The translations under genes and the position numbers were made by a program. 64,000 bases of DNA from Malurus cyaneus samueli (Eukaryota; Chordata; Aves; Passeriformes; Maluridae): positions 1,165,781 through 1,229,780 of the forward strand of contig CM019220.1 of NCBI GenBank assembly GCA_009741485.1. Reading direction: 5' to 3'. The stretch's first letter is position 1; each line of letters starts with the position of its first letter. The notes below the pieces were generated by a model. That model made no database searches and was not told the origin of the DNA. It worked only from the letters and a program-made list of their open reading frames with translations. Shown here in pieces: positions 21,838 through 32,065 of this stretch.

Positions 21838-22150
21838 TGCCCTACCCCATCCCTTTCACGCCAAACTCTTCCCGCCTCGGGTCCGGCTCCGCTCCCGTTT
21901 CCCCCGCGCGAGCCAAGGATGATTTCCCATCCTCTGTGTAAGGTCACGCGGATTCTGAGCGCTTCTGATCTGTTAATGCCATTCTCCAGCTCACTGGAGC
22001 CTCTCCACCAGCAGCTAGGATGTGTAAGTGACACGGTGGCACTGCAGGAAGGCCACTGCTGACCCGCTCTCGTGGCTCCTCCGCGATACTTTGGCAAAGC
22101 CGCTCAACCGCGGCGCAAACAACTCGCTCCAAGACCGGGGCGCTCACTGT
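21838..22150. promoter_or_regulatory. CpG-rich islet next to polypyrimidine tract, copy A
   Basis: CpG is dense (for example 21858-21912 and 22065-22145) while the surroundings are CpG-poor. No exon is recognised. Copy B keeps the block at about 44036-44340 with several substitutions (for example GACCGG against GACTGG). Confidence 0.3.
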
Positions 22151-22599
22151 TTGCTGCTATAATCCTCTCTAATGCTTATTTTTCCTTCCCTGAGAAAAAG
22201 ATTAAAGAAGAGAATTACATTGGAACTGGTGGAGGCATGATCCATGCTCCCTTGATTATATGGAAACATTAAAATATCATCAGCATGTTAATTTTATCAA
22301 CCGAACTGGATGAGATTTATTCCTCTCTCTATCTATTGCATAGGCTGGAAAATACAATTTATTCTGATGGTGGAATGTCAGACAGAGACACCAAAAACAT
22401 CTGGACATCTTAATACGAGACAAATTTTCTAGGATGTACATTGACCCTTTAAAATTAATTCTGCTAATAAAGAGGCAGGAATTTCATGGCCTATTCATCT
22501 TTCCAAATCCAGCCCCAGCTCTTTGTTGGGGAAAACCAGGTAGAGGCAATGAAGGTTCCTTTGAGGACTTGTGGTTCATGTGTGTTGTGTATTTGAGAA

Positions 22600-22830
22600 T
22601 CAAATACAATAATTAGTTAAACATAAAATAAATAGAATACAATAATATATTAATTAAATAAAATATAGTAAATAGAAATACAAATATAATACAAGTATAA
22701 TACAAGTAAAAATACAAGTATTATATACATATAAACAAAATATACATTAAATAATAAAATAAAATTAAACATAAATTAAAAAATTAAAAATAAAATAAAT
22801 ATAAAATAAATATAAATATAAAGCACACAG
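22600..22830. repeat. AT-rich (AAATA)n-like low-complexity tract, copy A
   Basis: About 230 bp almost free of G and C built from ATAAA/AATA words. The matching tract in copy B is at about 44800-45020 and differs by many small indels. Confidence 0.9.
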
Positions 22831-23479
22831 CATCAGATAAAACCCAGCCACTACAAACTACAGGATTGATAAGAATCAGTGAAAATTATCCCAGAAAAAC
22901 AACATGTTTTAAACATTTTCCAGGTCTGTATTGGTGGATTTTCTTTCTAAATGTATAAAATCATGATTAATTAAAACCAGCTGTAATGAAAACCCAAAGA
23001 AACAACTCCTTGCTCATTGAAAGATAGTTTTCATTTTAAAAATATCTCAAACTACATCATATAGATTATCCCAGACAATTCTCAGTGGAGGAGGGTGGGT
23101 GACATTTCTCCCTTGATATTTGGGGTCCCTGCAGCTCTGCGCCCGCCTGGCACGCTCCGATTCCCATTTTCCTGGGAGCACAGAGGATGAAAGCTCCTCT
23201 GTGAGCANTGAGCTCTGACTCCAAACATCCCTTCCAGACTGCTCTGGGATGGCTGCATTTCCACGTGGCTCTCCCTGGAAGTTCCAGGCTCGCCCACAGC
23301 AATAACTCGATAATTGTTCTGGGAAGAGACTCGGCCCTGCTATCTTATGCACAAGTAAACAGGCATCTATAAGATTAAGAATTATGTGCCAGGGCTTTGA
23401 CACAACCATCAGTTATGCCAGATGCAAATAATTTATTCTTTGTCAGTTCAAACGCACAGCCTTGTTTGGATGGCTGAAA

Positions 23480-23625
23480 TTTATACTGGCACCAAAAAAT
23501 GCGGCGCGGTGTCGAAAGCGCAGAGATGCGGCTCAGATGACCCAAAAAGAGGGAGAAAAATGTTATTTATATTTTCTGAGCGTAACTCATCACTGTTATA
23601 TGGTAACAGGTGACGTAATAACTTG
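23480..23625. promoter_or_regulatory. CpG-containing block with CRE-like TGACGTAA
   Basis: A short block with GCGGCGCGGTGTCG near 23500 and TGACGTAA, a CREB/ATF half-palindrome-type word, at 23611-23618. Both copies of the large repeat preserve it (CRE-like word at 45806-45813). Functional status is only suggested. Confidence 0.25.
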
Positions 23626-23639
23626 TCCTTGTTGTGTGA

Positions 23640-23825
23640 TATGTGGGGGGATCCTGGCACACTTGCCCAGAGAAGCTGTGACTGCCCCTGGATCCCTGGG
23701 AATGTTCCAGACCAGGCTGGACTGGGTTTGGAGCACCCTGGGACAGTGGAAGGTGTTGGGGGTGGAATAAGATGAGTTTTAAGCTCCCTTCCAACCCAAA
23801 CCATTTTGAGATTCTGTGATTCCAT
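23640..23825 (+). mobile_element. CR1: CR1 LINE 3' fragment
   Basis: The sequence 'ttgcccagagaagctgtgactgcccc' is followed by 'ccaggctggactgggtttggagcaccctgggacagtggaaggtg' and 'ccttccaacccaaaccattttgagattctgtgat', the canonical CR1 end with its ATTCTGTGATTC-like tail. Confidence 0.92.
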
Positions 23826-23937
23826 GTGTCCTCCTTGGTGTGGAATCATGGAATTGTTAAGGTTGGAAAGGACTCTCCCTCCTGAGCAGTCTCCTGAACA
23901 GTTTGGGTTTTCCAAGGCAAAGCAAACCGTGTAGAGA

Positions 23938-23985
23938 AGGAAATTAAATGAAATGAAATAATGAAATGAAATTAAATGAGTGAAA
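23938..23985. repeat. Short (GAAAT)n-like run
   Basis: GAAATGAAATAATGAAATGAAATTAAATG directly upstream of the longer CR1 copy. Confidence 0.7.
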
Positions 23986-24625
23986 TGGAGCTGCAGTTGT
24001 GCCAGGACGGAGCTGGGCTGGTGCTCAGCCTGCTCAGGGAGCTCAGACGAGGCTCAGGGATCACCTCACCTTTGAAAAACAGGGATGTGGAGATGTTCAG
24101 CCAAGATTTATCCACTGCTGGGGCACCTCCAGCACTGGGGTCAGTTCTGGGCCCCTCCCAACAAGAGAGATCTGGAGGGGCTGGGGGTGTCCAGGGAAGG
24201 GAACGGAGCTGGGGAAGGGTCTGAAGCCCCAGGAGGGGCTGAGGGAGCTGGGAAAGGGGCTCAGCCTGGAGAAAATGGGGATCAGGGGGGACCTTCTGGC
24301 TCTGCACAACTCCCTGACAGGAGGGGACAGCCAGGGGAATTTGGGATCTGCTCCAGGGAACAGGGACAGGAGGAGAGGGAACCATTTCAGGCTGGGCCAG
24401 AGGAGGGCCAGGGGGGTCATCAGCAGGAATTTCTGCATGGAAAGAGTGGTCAGGCCTTGGAATTGCCCATGGAGTGGTGGAATCCTCACCTGGAGGTGTC
24501 CAAGGAAGGTCTGGACATGAACTCAGTCCTCTGGGCTGGGGACAAGGTGGGGAATGGTCACAGGTTGGACTCGATGGTCTGGGAGGTCTTTTCCAACCTC
24601 AAAGATTCCATGATTCTACAAACTA
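23986..24625 (+). mobile_element. CR1: CR1 LINE, longer copy with ORF2 3' remnant
   Basis: Shows the end of the CR1 reverse-transcriptase reading frame in decayed form: 'cagttctgggcccctcc', 'gggaagggtctg', 'gctgagggagctggg..ggggctcagcctggagaaaa', 'ggaccttctggctctgcacaactccctgacaggagg', ending 'gttggactcgatggtctgggaggtcttttccaacctcaaagattccatgattct'. Stops and indels mean it cannot be active. It is the longest CR1 remnant in copy A. Confidence 0.93.
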
Positions 24626-24719
24626 CTTTATATACCATAAATTTAAACGCATCTCCAAGGTTATTTGTCACCTTAAACTTTGGTAAGACTATCAAATAAT
24701 TTTTTCCCGTGCCATCAGC

Positions 24720-25900
24720 TGAGAATTGGGCTCATTTCATAGGAGTTCAGCTCACGTGGATTTACTGGACAGCAGAAAAAGTGGAATTTGAGCCGCACAT
24801 CCTGAGCCGAGTTCATAACGGCCCCCATTTCCAATAACCAAACCAGCAGTGACAGTGATATATGGCTTTTTTTATGAGACCTGATAACTGATGGATATGT
24901 GATCTTATAAATGCTTAGACAAACTAATGCACATAATTATATTTTCCATTTGAAGTCTATTGCTCGGCATTCTAATACAATATCATTAGTCGGAATGGCC
25001 ACAATGATACAGCTTGGGCAGTTTGTCACAGTAATTACGGGGTGATTATTTTTGACTGGAATAAAGATTTCAGTTTTAGTATGGTAGAAAGCATAATCAC
25101 AAATTAGAAACAGTCTCAGAATAAAGAAATATCAGGGAGAGGGACTTTAAATATGGATTATAGCTCAATTCTAAAACAATTCCTTTAAAGAAGTGTGCTC
25201 ATTTGGCTGAAAGTGTGGCTACTTTTAGGTTCATAGCAAGTTCCTTCCCAAAAGGATGACAATTATCTAATTAACAGTTCCTGTGTGTAAGGTTTTTATA
25301 AAAAGGGAAAAATCTGGGCATCATAAGGAAGGCTTCACTTATAATTTACATAACTGCTAAAACGGGCTTTGTTTTTTCAATCGACAAAAAAATACATCAT
25401 TTGTCTCCACCGTGTTCAGGAGGGTTGATTAAAGTAGACACTGTCCTCACATCTGTATTGAAAACTGTATTAATCAATTGATTAATCACGAGGCATTAAT
25501 CAAAATCTTCCTTAAGTGTTTTACTTTTGGAGCGGCTCTTAGTATTTTCTATCAGATTCCTTTTAAGGTGTCCATTATAAAGATTAAATTTGGGTGGTAA
25601 ATATTGAGGGGTTGAGGCACACGTGGCTTTCCCCCTTGAAGGTCACAGCCATTGCTCATTAGTGTTACTTTTAATGGGATAAGAAGCAAAAGTTTTTAAT
25701 ATGTGACTGCATCAATTAATCAAACCCACATTTGATTTCCTTCCCAGCAAGCAGAAATTTCTAGTGGAGTAAAACTTTGAATGCTCCAGGCTGTGCTTAA
25801 AAATATTCCATGAATTTAAGGAATTCAAGCTGTACATGAAGATACAATGAACTGATTAACTAAAATTGCTGTTTTTAAAAATATTCTACTTTACAAATAT
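24720..25900. promoter_or_regulatory. Candidate conserved non-coding block, copy A
   Basis: About 1.2 kb of repeat-free, AT-rich sequence containing many TAAT-core words and an 18-bp palindrome at 25469-25486. Between about 24630 and 25870 it aligns to copy B (about 46810-48050) without any indel, unlike the flanks. No reading frame of note. Deep conservation is inferred from texture and needs alignment to other birds. Confidence 0.4.
25469..25486. promoter_or_regulatory. 18-bp perfect palindrome with homeodomain-type cores
   Basis: ATTAATCAATTGATTAAT is its own reverse complement. It contains TGATTAAT and TAATCA words resembling PBX/HOX and other homeodomain sites, and another TTAATCAA follows at 25496-25503. 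The copy in B is at 47650-47667. Confidence 0.4.
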
Positions 25901-26328
25901 TCATTTAAAGGTATCCTGGGCAGTTTTCACCTTGCTTATATTTAAATCATCTCATTTTTCCCATACAGTGAATGAATGTCAAACTTCTGACCACTGTCAT
26001 AAAGCTTTTTAAAATAAAAGAAGTTATTTTTGAGTACTTAGTGAGTTTGAGTGAGTCACAGAGGACCTTTGCAAGGAAGCTGATCATCTGAGAATTCCAC
26101 TCTGTTTGTTTTTGCTCATTCCTGTTTGTTTTTTTGTCTGAAACATTAAATATCGGTGCTCCAGTAAATGTACTTTTAGCATCAATTGCAGCACAAAAGA
26201 AAACCACTGATTACACATCTCTTCACGTCCAGGAAAATGTGTTTTCATCTCCCAATCCCTCTGAAAGTGTTTTTTTTAATATTTACTGGATCCTCCTTGT
26301 GGCTGCTCTCATGACAGACTGCAAACAC

Positions 26329-26330
26329 GG
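26329..26330. other. Point in copy A where the B-only 2281-bp segment is absent
   Basis: Copy A reads GCAAACAC|GGCTGGTG. Copy B has 48508-50788 between these two halves. There is no target-site duplication and essentially no microhomology at the junction. Confidence 0.9.
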
Positions 26331-26486
26331 CTGGTGTTGGTAGAGAGCTGAGTGTCCTTTCAGAAAAGTCACAGAAGCTCTCACAGGGGCTGCTCTTCCC
26401 AAAATAACAGAGAAATTCAGCTGGAACAGCCTGGAAAATGAACAGGGGAGTGGGGCAGGGGTGAGGATTGGGGTAGGTTTTAATTA

Positions 26487-26725
26487 TCATGGAATTCCAG
26501 GATGGGTTGGATGGGAAGGGAATTTAAATTTTACCCTGCTCCACCCCCTGCCATGGGCAGGGACCCCTCCCACTGTCCCAGGGTGCTCCAAACCCCAATG
26601 TCCAGCCTGGCCTGGACATTTCAGGGATCCAGGCAGCCACAGCTGCTCTGGGACCTGTGCCAGGGCCTCCCACCTCATTAGAAAAAAAAATTCTTCCCAT
26701 ATCCCATCCAACTCTTGCCTCCGGA
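26487..26725 (-). mobile_element. CR1: CR1 LINE 3' fragment
   Basis: Reverse-complement CR1: 'ccaccccctgccatgggcagggacccctcccactgtcccagggtgctccaaacccc' followed by 'agcctggcctggacattt' and 'agctgctctgggacctgtgccagggcctccc'. Confidence 0.92.
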
Positions 26726-27006
26726 ATTTGTTTTTGAATTTTTTTTTTTTTTCCCCCAAAGATGACCATTAAATGGGAATTTTACACATCTTTGCTGGTG
26801 GGTTGTGACATCTCTTCCAAGTTAAGCCTGGACTACTTTACAGCTGTATTTGAAGAATGGCCACTGCATTAAAACGCTAAATAAAGGCAGCTACAGCTTC
26901 TGTCCTGCACAGAAAATCCTTGGTCTGGAAGGGTTTTTTTTTATATGGAAGTGTATCCAGAAACAGGGCATAGAACAGCCACCCTATAACAATAAAAAAT
27001 CCCCCA

Positions 27007-28499
27007 AAATTCTCACAAACAATCTGTTTTTAGGGCTGTGTTCGGGGTTATTTTAATTTAGAGTGTAACCACAACAGTAATATGAGATGAGGAACATTCC
27101 TGCCCCTGTGATGCCTCTTTACTCCAACATTTGGATGAGCACAGGGATTCCTGTGGATGTACTTTTACTATTACTATTAGTGTTTAATTGTTGTATTTGT
27201 CATTATTATTATTATATATTATTACTATTATTATTACTACTATTATTACACTATTACTACTATTATTATTACTATTACTATTTTGCACTATAATATTTAT
27301 TATTATTAATAATAATAAACTCTAAATAGAAGATTTTTCTGCTATTTAACTTTTAAAATAAATGTATTTTCAGGTGTCCTATTTCAGCATCTTTTGAATG
27401 CCAAATTTTCAAGCCTTGGAAATGAAGAATACAACGAAAATTAAAAGAAAAATAAGAATGCGACTTTAATGATGGGGTTGGAGGTGTCAGAGAAATGTTG
27501 GAGCTGCTCCTTGTGCCATCCCTGCTCCCTGCCTGCTGCTCCTCCCTGGCACATGTTCCCAGATTCTCCAAACCCCAAAATATCTGCAGGTCGAGGGGAG
27601 ATTTTTGTTATTGCAGAAAGCCTGCGTTTGACCTTTCTTTGTAATTGTGACACCAGTTGAATTCTGCTTTGGTTCATGGCAATTTACTCCATCCTCTGAG
27701 AGTTCACCAGTTAATTATTGCCAAGTGAATTTTTAATTTGCTCCGATGATTACATTGGTGAGCGCAGTCATTAGCGGGAAATTTATTTTAGGAGTTGGCA
27801 CTAGAGGGAGCTAAGTAATTGTATCATTTATGGATCTGGGACGGGGAAAAAAAAAAGAACGTTCATTAAAAACTTGCTTTTTTTCTGAACCTGCTGATTT
27901 TACAAATATGGCAGCTATGCCTCAGCAAATTAGAAGTGATAATGAATTAGTTAATTTTCCTTGCTGAAAACTGCTATGCTCAGATTATTAAGTTACTGTA
28001 TTTCTGTTTCCACCAGCTACCAGCCAGTAAATTAGGATTTCTAGGACTCTTTTGGGAGGGGGAATTTTTTGTAACTATTATCCTTGTTTATCATTATTTT
28101 GGGCTTAACAGAATTAAAACGCTCGCAGATCCCCTCCTGAAGCATCAGAGAGTTCCCAGCTGCATCCCAGGATGGACGGCGCTGTCGGATGCTGCAGCTC
28201 TGGGAAAGCAGAGCCCGGAGCCAAAGCTGGGCCTGGACACAAAATCCTGCATTTTCCAGCCCAAAATCCACTGGAATCAGTGGAATCCCTTTTTTATTTA
28301 GTGGCAGATTAGGTAGAATTTTTGTCTTTACTGCTCACCTTTATTTTCGTGGAGCTGCTGGAGAAAACCCAGAGGAGGCCATGGAGCTGCTCCAGGGTTA
28401 GAGCCCCTCTGGAGCTGGGATGGGAGAGCTGGGAATGTTCCCTGGAGAAGGGAAAAGATCCAGGGAGAGCTCAGAGCCCTTTTGCCTAAAGGGCTTCCA
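27007..28499. other. Segment present only in copy A (1493 bp)
   Basis: Copy B joins the sequences on either side at 51460|51461. The three bases CCA occur at both edges in A (27004-27006 and 28497-28499), so the difference fits a deletion in B by microhomology. Inside are an ATT microsatellite (27195-27318), unremarkable AT-rich DNA and the 5' part of a CR1 copy. It is not itself a mobile element. Confidence 0.9.
27195..27318. repeat. (ATT)n/(ACT)n microsatellite
   Basis: Interrupted triplets TTATTA, CTATTA and TAATAA over about 120 bp. Found only in copy A because it lies within the A-only segment. Confidence 0.93.
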
Positions 28500-28770
28500 G
28501 GAGAGCTGGAGAGGGACTGGGGCCAAGGGATGGAGGGACAGGACCCAGGGAATGGGGTCACACTGCCAGAGGGCAAGGATGGGTGGGATATTGGGAATTG
28601 GGAATTGTTCTGGGAGGGGCTGGGATGGAATTCCACCCCTGGATCCCTGGCAGTGCCCAAGGCCAGGCTGGAGCACCCTGGGACAGTTGAAGTTGTCCCT
28701 GCCCATGGCAGGGTGGCACTGAATGAGCTTTAAGATCCTTTCCAACCCAAACCATTCTGGATTCTCTGGA
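28370..28770 (+). mobile_element. CR1: CR1 LINE 3' fragment
   Basis: Contains 'ggagagctggagagggactggggccaaggg' (the end of the CR1 ORF region) and the classic 'ccaaggccaggctggagcaccctgggacagttgaagttgtccctgcccatggcagg...tttccaacccaaaccattctgg'. The A-only segment ends inside this element. Confidence 0.92.
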
Positions 28771-29012
28771 TTTTCACAGCTCCCAGACCAGCCCCATGCT
28801 GGATCCCACCTGGAATGTACCCACCCATATCCCCAGCTTTGGCTGAGGTTCAGAAGATCCCAGAATAATCCCCAAACTGCTCCACTATTCTGTCCACCTG
28901 AGGAAATGGTGACATTTTCATATGGTATAAACTTGTGCAGGAAATATCCCAATCCACATCCAAGCTGAACTTCCCATATTTAAAAAAAAAAAAAAGCGCA
29001 CCCAATAAACAG

Positions 29013-29093
29013 AAATATATGCAAATAATTAAAAGAAATTAAAATCCTGGATCCAATATTTAGAAACCATCCTGGATTCTTTGAAGAGGTGAG
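29013..29093. other. 81-bp segment present only in copy A
   Basis: Copy B reads AATAAACAG|CAATGCC near 51978 where A has 81 extra bases. AG repeats at both edges (29011-29012 and 29092-29093), a microhomology-type junction. Confidence 0.88.
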
Positions 29094-30404
29094 CAATGCC
29101 TGATTTTACTATGAAATATCACTGATAAAAATTCCTGAAACGTGGAGGCTTTCTGACCCCCAGCTGTGAGTGTTTATGTCATTTTCCCCCAATTTCATCC
29201 TTTCTCCAGGCCCTGGGAATTCACCAAAACACCTTCACCTGGGAGCTGGATTGTTTTCACCTGCAGACATCAGTGCCATGCTTTTAAGGGAGTCTCTTTC
29301 CCAATGTTTTTTGCTTGGATTAAGGAGTGAGATTCATCTTCTGTCAGGCTGGTCCCAGGCTGTGTCCTCCTGGATGTCTCACAGAGGTAGGGCAATCAGA
29401 AACATAAATGAGAATAATTTTGTTTTTTCTTATTGTTTTTTATACTTCCTTGCTTTTTGTATCTGGAATTTTAACAATGTTCTACACTGCAGTGCTGAGC
29501 CATTGTGGGTATCTGCCGTTGCTTTTACACTTACAAAATCGGATATTTTTTAATGTTTTTTTTTTTTTTTTACTTAATTAACTTTACCAAGTTCTTTATT
29601 TCTGTGTGCTGTTGTCCTGCCACTGCCCAAAACCCTTTCCTGCTGTAGTTATTTGAAGTTCTTAAATGAAAAGCTCTGCTTTGCAAAGCATTTTCCCAGT
29701 GCAAGTTGTTGTGAATTTCTGTTGAAAACAAACACCGTATTTTGTGCTTTTTTTGGCAATAAACATGCTGTTTGGTAGCTTAAATCAATATAAGGAATGA
29801 TATTTTCAATCTAGAGCAATTCTGTATTTTACTTTTTGTGTCATACAATGTGTGGGCAATGGGAAAAAAATATTTGGATTTCTGGTAGACTGGATGTGTT
29901 TTGTCCACCCTTCCATCCAGTGACTTTATCCATCTTTGGTTCCAAGGAGGAACCTCTGGGGTGGGAATTGTGGATGATATTTAGCAGTTTGATATGACTG
30001 AGTAATAACTGAGGCTCAGAACCAACACAAATTCTTTATATTCTTAATAAAATGGTTTGTGTTAGGAAATATCCAGCTTTTTCTGGCTTTTCTAACCAGT
30101 GCCGAATGTTGGAAATTTGCAGTGGAATAAAAACCCTCTCAGGAAGGGCAGTGCTCAAGGCATCTCTACTGTTTCCAAAGAGTTTAGTTTTTAATTCCAT
30201 GGATTCAACTTTATTCTGCACCAAAAATCTGCACTCTGAAGGTCGGAGATTGTGGGAAACAGGGTTTTTGCAAGTGTCTGGGAAAACTTTATGGGTCTGT
30301 GTCCACATCATGCGTTTCTTTCCAAATTTCATTTGGAAATGAGGGAACTTTTTAGCATCCTTTTCTTTGCTTAATTTTCTCAAAGAGTGTCTCTGATAGA
30401 CCTT

Positions 30405-30545
30405 AAACCCCATCCCTGAAGTGTCCAAGGCCAGGTGGATGGGGTTGGAGCAGCCTGGGATAGTGGAACGTTCTCTGCTCATGGCAGGAGGTGGAATGAG
30501 ATTTTAAGGTCAAATCAGTCTAAACCATGCTGGGATTCTGTGCTA
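30405..30545 (+). mobile_element. CR1: CR1 LINE 3' fragment
   Basis: 'gtgtccaaggccaggtggatggggttggagcagcctgggatagtggaacg..ctgctcatggcagg' ends in a degraded 'accatgctgggattctgtg'. Copy A lacks bases that both CR1 and copy B have (GGTGGATGGGG against GGCTGGATGGGG), showing lost bases in A. Confidence 0.9.
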
Positions 30546-31579
30546 TGCAAGGATATGCAGTGCTGGAAAAAAAAATCATGTTTTTTTCCTGATTTTATTA
30601 CTGAAGAGCACAGGGAAGGGTTGTTGAAAACTCAGAGTTCTCTTTTTTGGGGTTTGTCATCCTCATATTTTGCAAGACAGTTTCCTGATATTTGGTATTT
30701 GCTGTTCTGTGCTTTGGAGAAATGATGCTCAGTTCAGTCTTTCCATGTGATCTTTCTGAACATGTTCATGTAGAAAAAATACCCTTTTAACGTGAATTTC
30801 CAAGGTGTGCTGCTCTTGGGAATTTATTTGGCATCAGCTTTGCTTTCTAGGGCTAATCAACAAATCCCCCAGACTTTAGGGAGCAATTTTGGAATACCTG
30901 TGCATTTTCCCTGAGATGCCATCCATGTAGTTATGGTAAAAAAAAAAAAAAAAAAAATCTAGACACAAAAACTGCATTCCCTTTGTTTCTATCACCCTGT
31001 GGTCAAAAAAATAAATTATGTGGCCAAGGCACAGCTCTGGGCATGAGTTGGCATTGAGGCTGCAGCTGTAAAAACTTAACTTTTAAAAGGTGTTAGAAAG
31101 CACTTGTGACACTCAAAGTGTTGGTTTGAGCAGTTTGTGAGTTTTATGGAACTTATTCCAGGATAACAAAGTTCTTTAAACTCACTAAAACCTCTCTTTC
31201 ACTTAATTCCTTTTAGCCATTATTGAAAATAGAGGGGCTTACTGCACATTTTCTTGCCTCTAATATCTCCCTCCTTGCTAAGCTGAAATTTATCCCACAA
31301 AGAAAATATTCTACAAAAAAAAATTGAACAAAAAAACCCAAATAACCAAAAGTGACCCCTATTTTTATACATTCTCAAGAATTTCTAATTCTCTCCTGAA
31401 GATGGAATATTTCCTATTGATTAACAAGCTGGGGATGTTTCCTGGGCATCCTTTAATTCCTGTTGCTATCTGGTTTACCAATAAATAGATGTTAAAAAAT
31501 TCTCCAGGTAGTCATGGAGAGCTTGAAAGGAATCAGATCCATTTATCCATATATTTTTCCAGAGTTTTTTAGCTAATAT

Positions 31580-31648
31580 AAATAAAAATATAGATGTTTT
31601 CCACTGCCTACCCAGCTGCAGAAAGGTTGCACTGGTGTTTTACTGGAT
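31580..31648. other. 69-bp segment present only in copy A
   Basis: Copy B joins GCTAATAT directly to TGGACTCTG near 54493. The dinucleotide AT occurs at both edges in A. Confidence 0.85.
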
Positions 31649-31705
31649 TGGACTCTGTGAACCTGAGGGTTCCCTCCAACTCCTCATTTTCTGTGATTTT
31701 GCGAT
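31645..31705 (+). mobile_element. CR1: Short CR1 tail
   Basis: 'ggattggactctgtgaacctgagggttccctccaactcc' then 'ctgtgattttgcgatt' is a degraded CR1 3' end. Confidence 0.6.
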
Positions 31706-31844
31706 TTATTTCCCATCTTTTTTCCTTAACCCAAGAGTGCAGCTTTGTCTGGTGAGGAAATAAGTTTGGGAAAACATTGTTGGCCTCTCCTGCAAGACTT
31801 CCTATGGTTGGTGTCATATCTTACCCCACATTTGTTGTTTTGGT

Positions 31845-32065
31845 TTTGTGAGTTTTTTACATTTTGATGTGTTTTGGTGAGGTTTCTTTGCCTTTTTTTT
31901 ATTTTTTTGTCTGGGGTTTTATTTGTTGTTGTTTGTGGGATTTTGATTTTTGTTTTTTTGGGTTTTTTGTTTCCTTTGGTTTTTTTATTTTTTTGTTGTT
32001 TTGGGGCTTTTTTTGTGGTTTGTCTTATTTGTCTGGTTTGGGCTTTAAATTTGTTGTTTGTTTTG
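31845..32065. repeat. (TTTTTG)n-like T/G-rich tract, copy A
   Basis: About 220 bp of T runs broken by G and occasional C. Phe/Cys/Val-rich frames here and the Lys/Gln/Thr/Asn-rich frame on the other strand are composition artefacts. Confidence 0.92.

Noticed and set aside
23986..24625. Considered as an intact, possibly active LINE
   Set aside because: Only the 3' remnant of the CR1 coding region is present, with stops and frame breaks in both copies.
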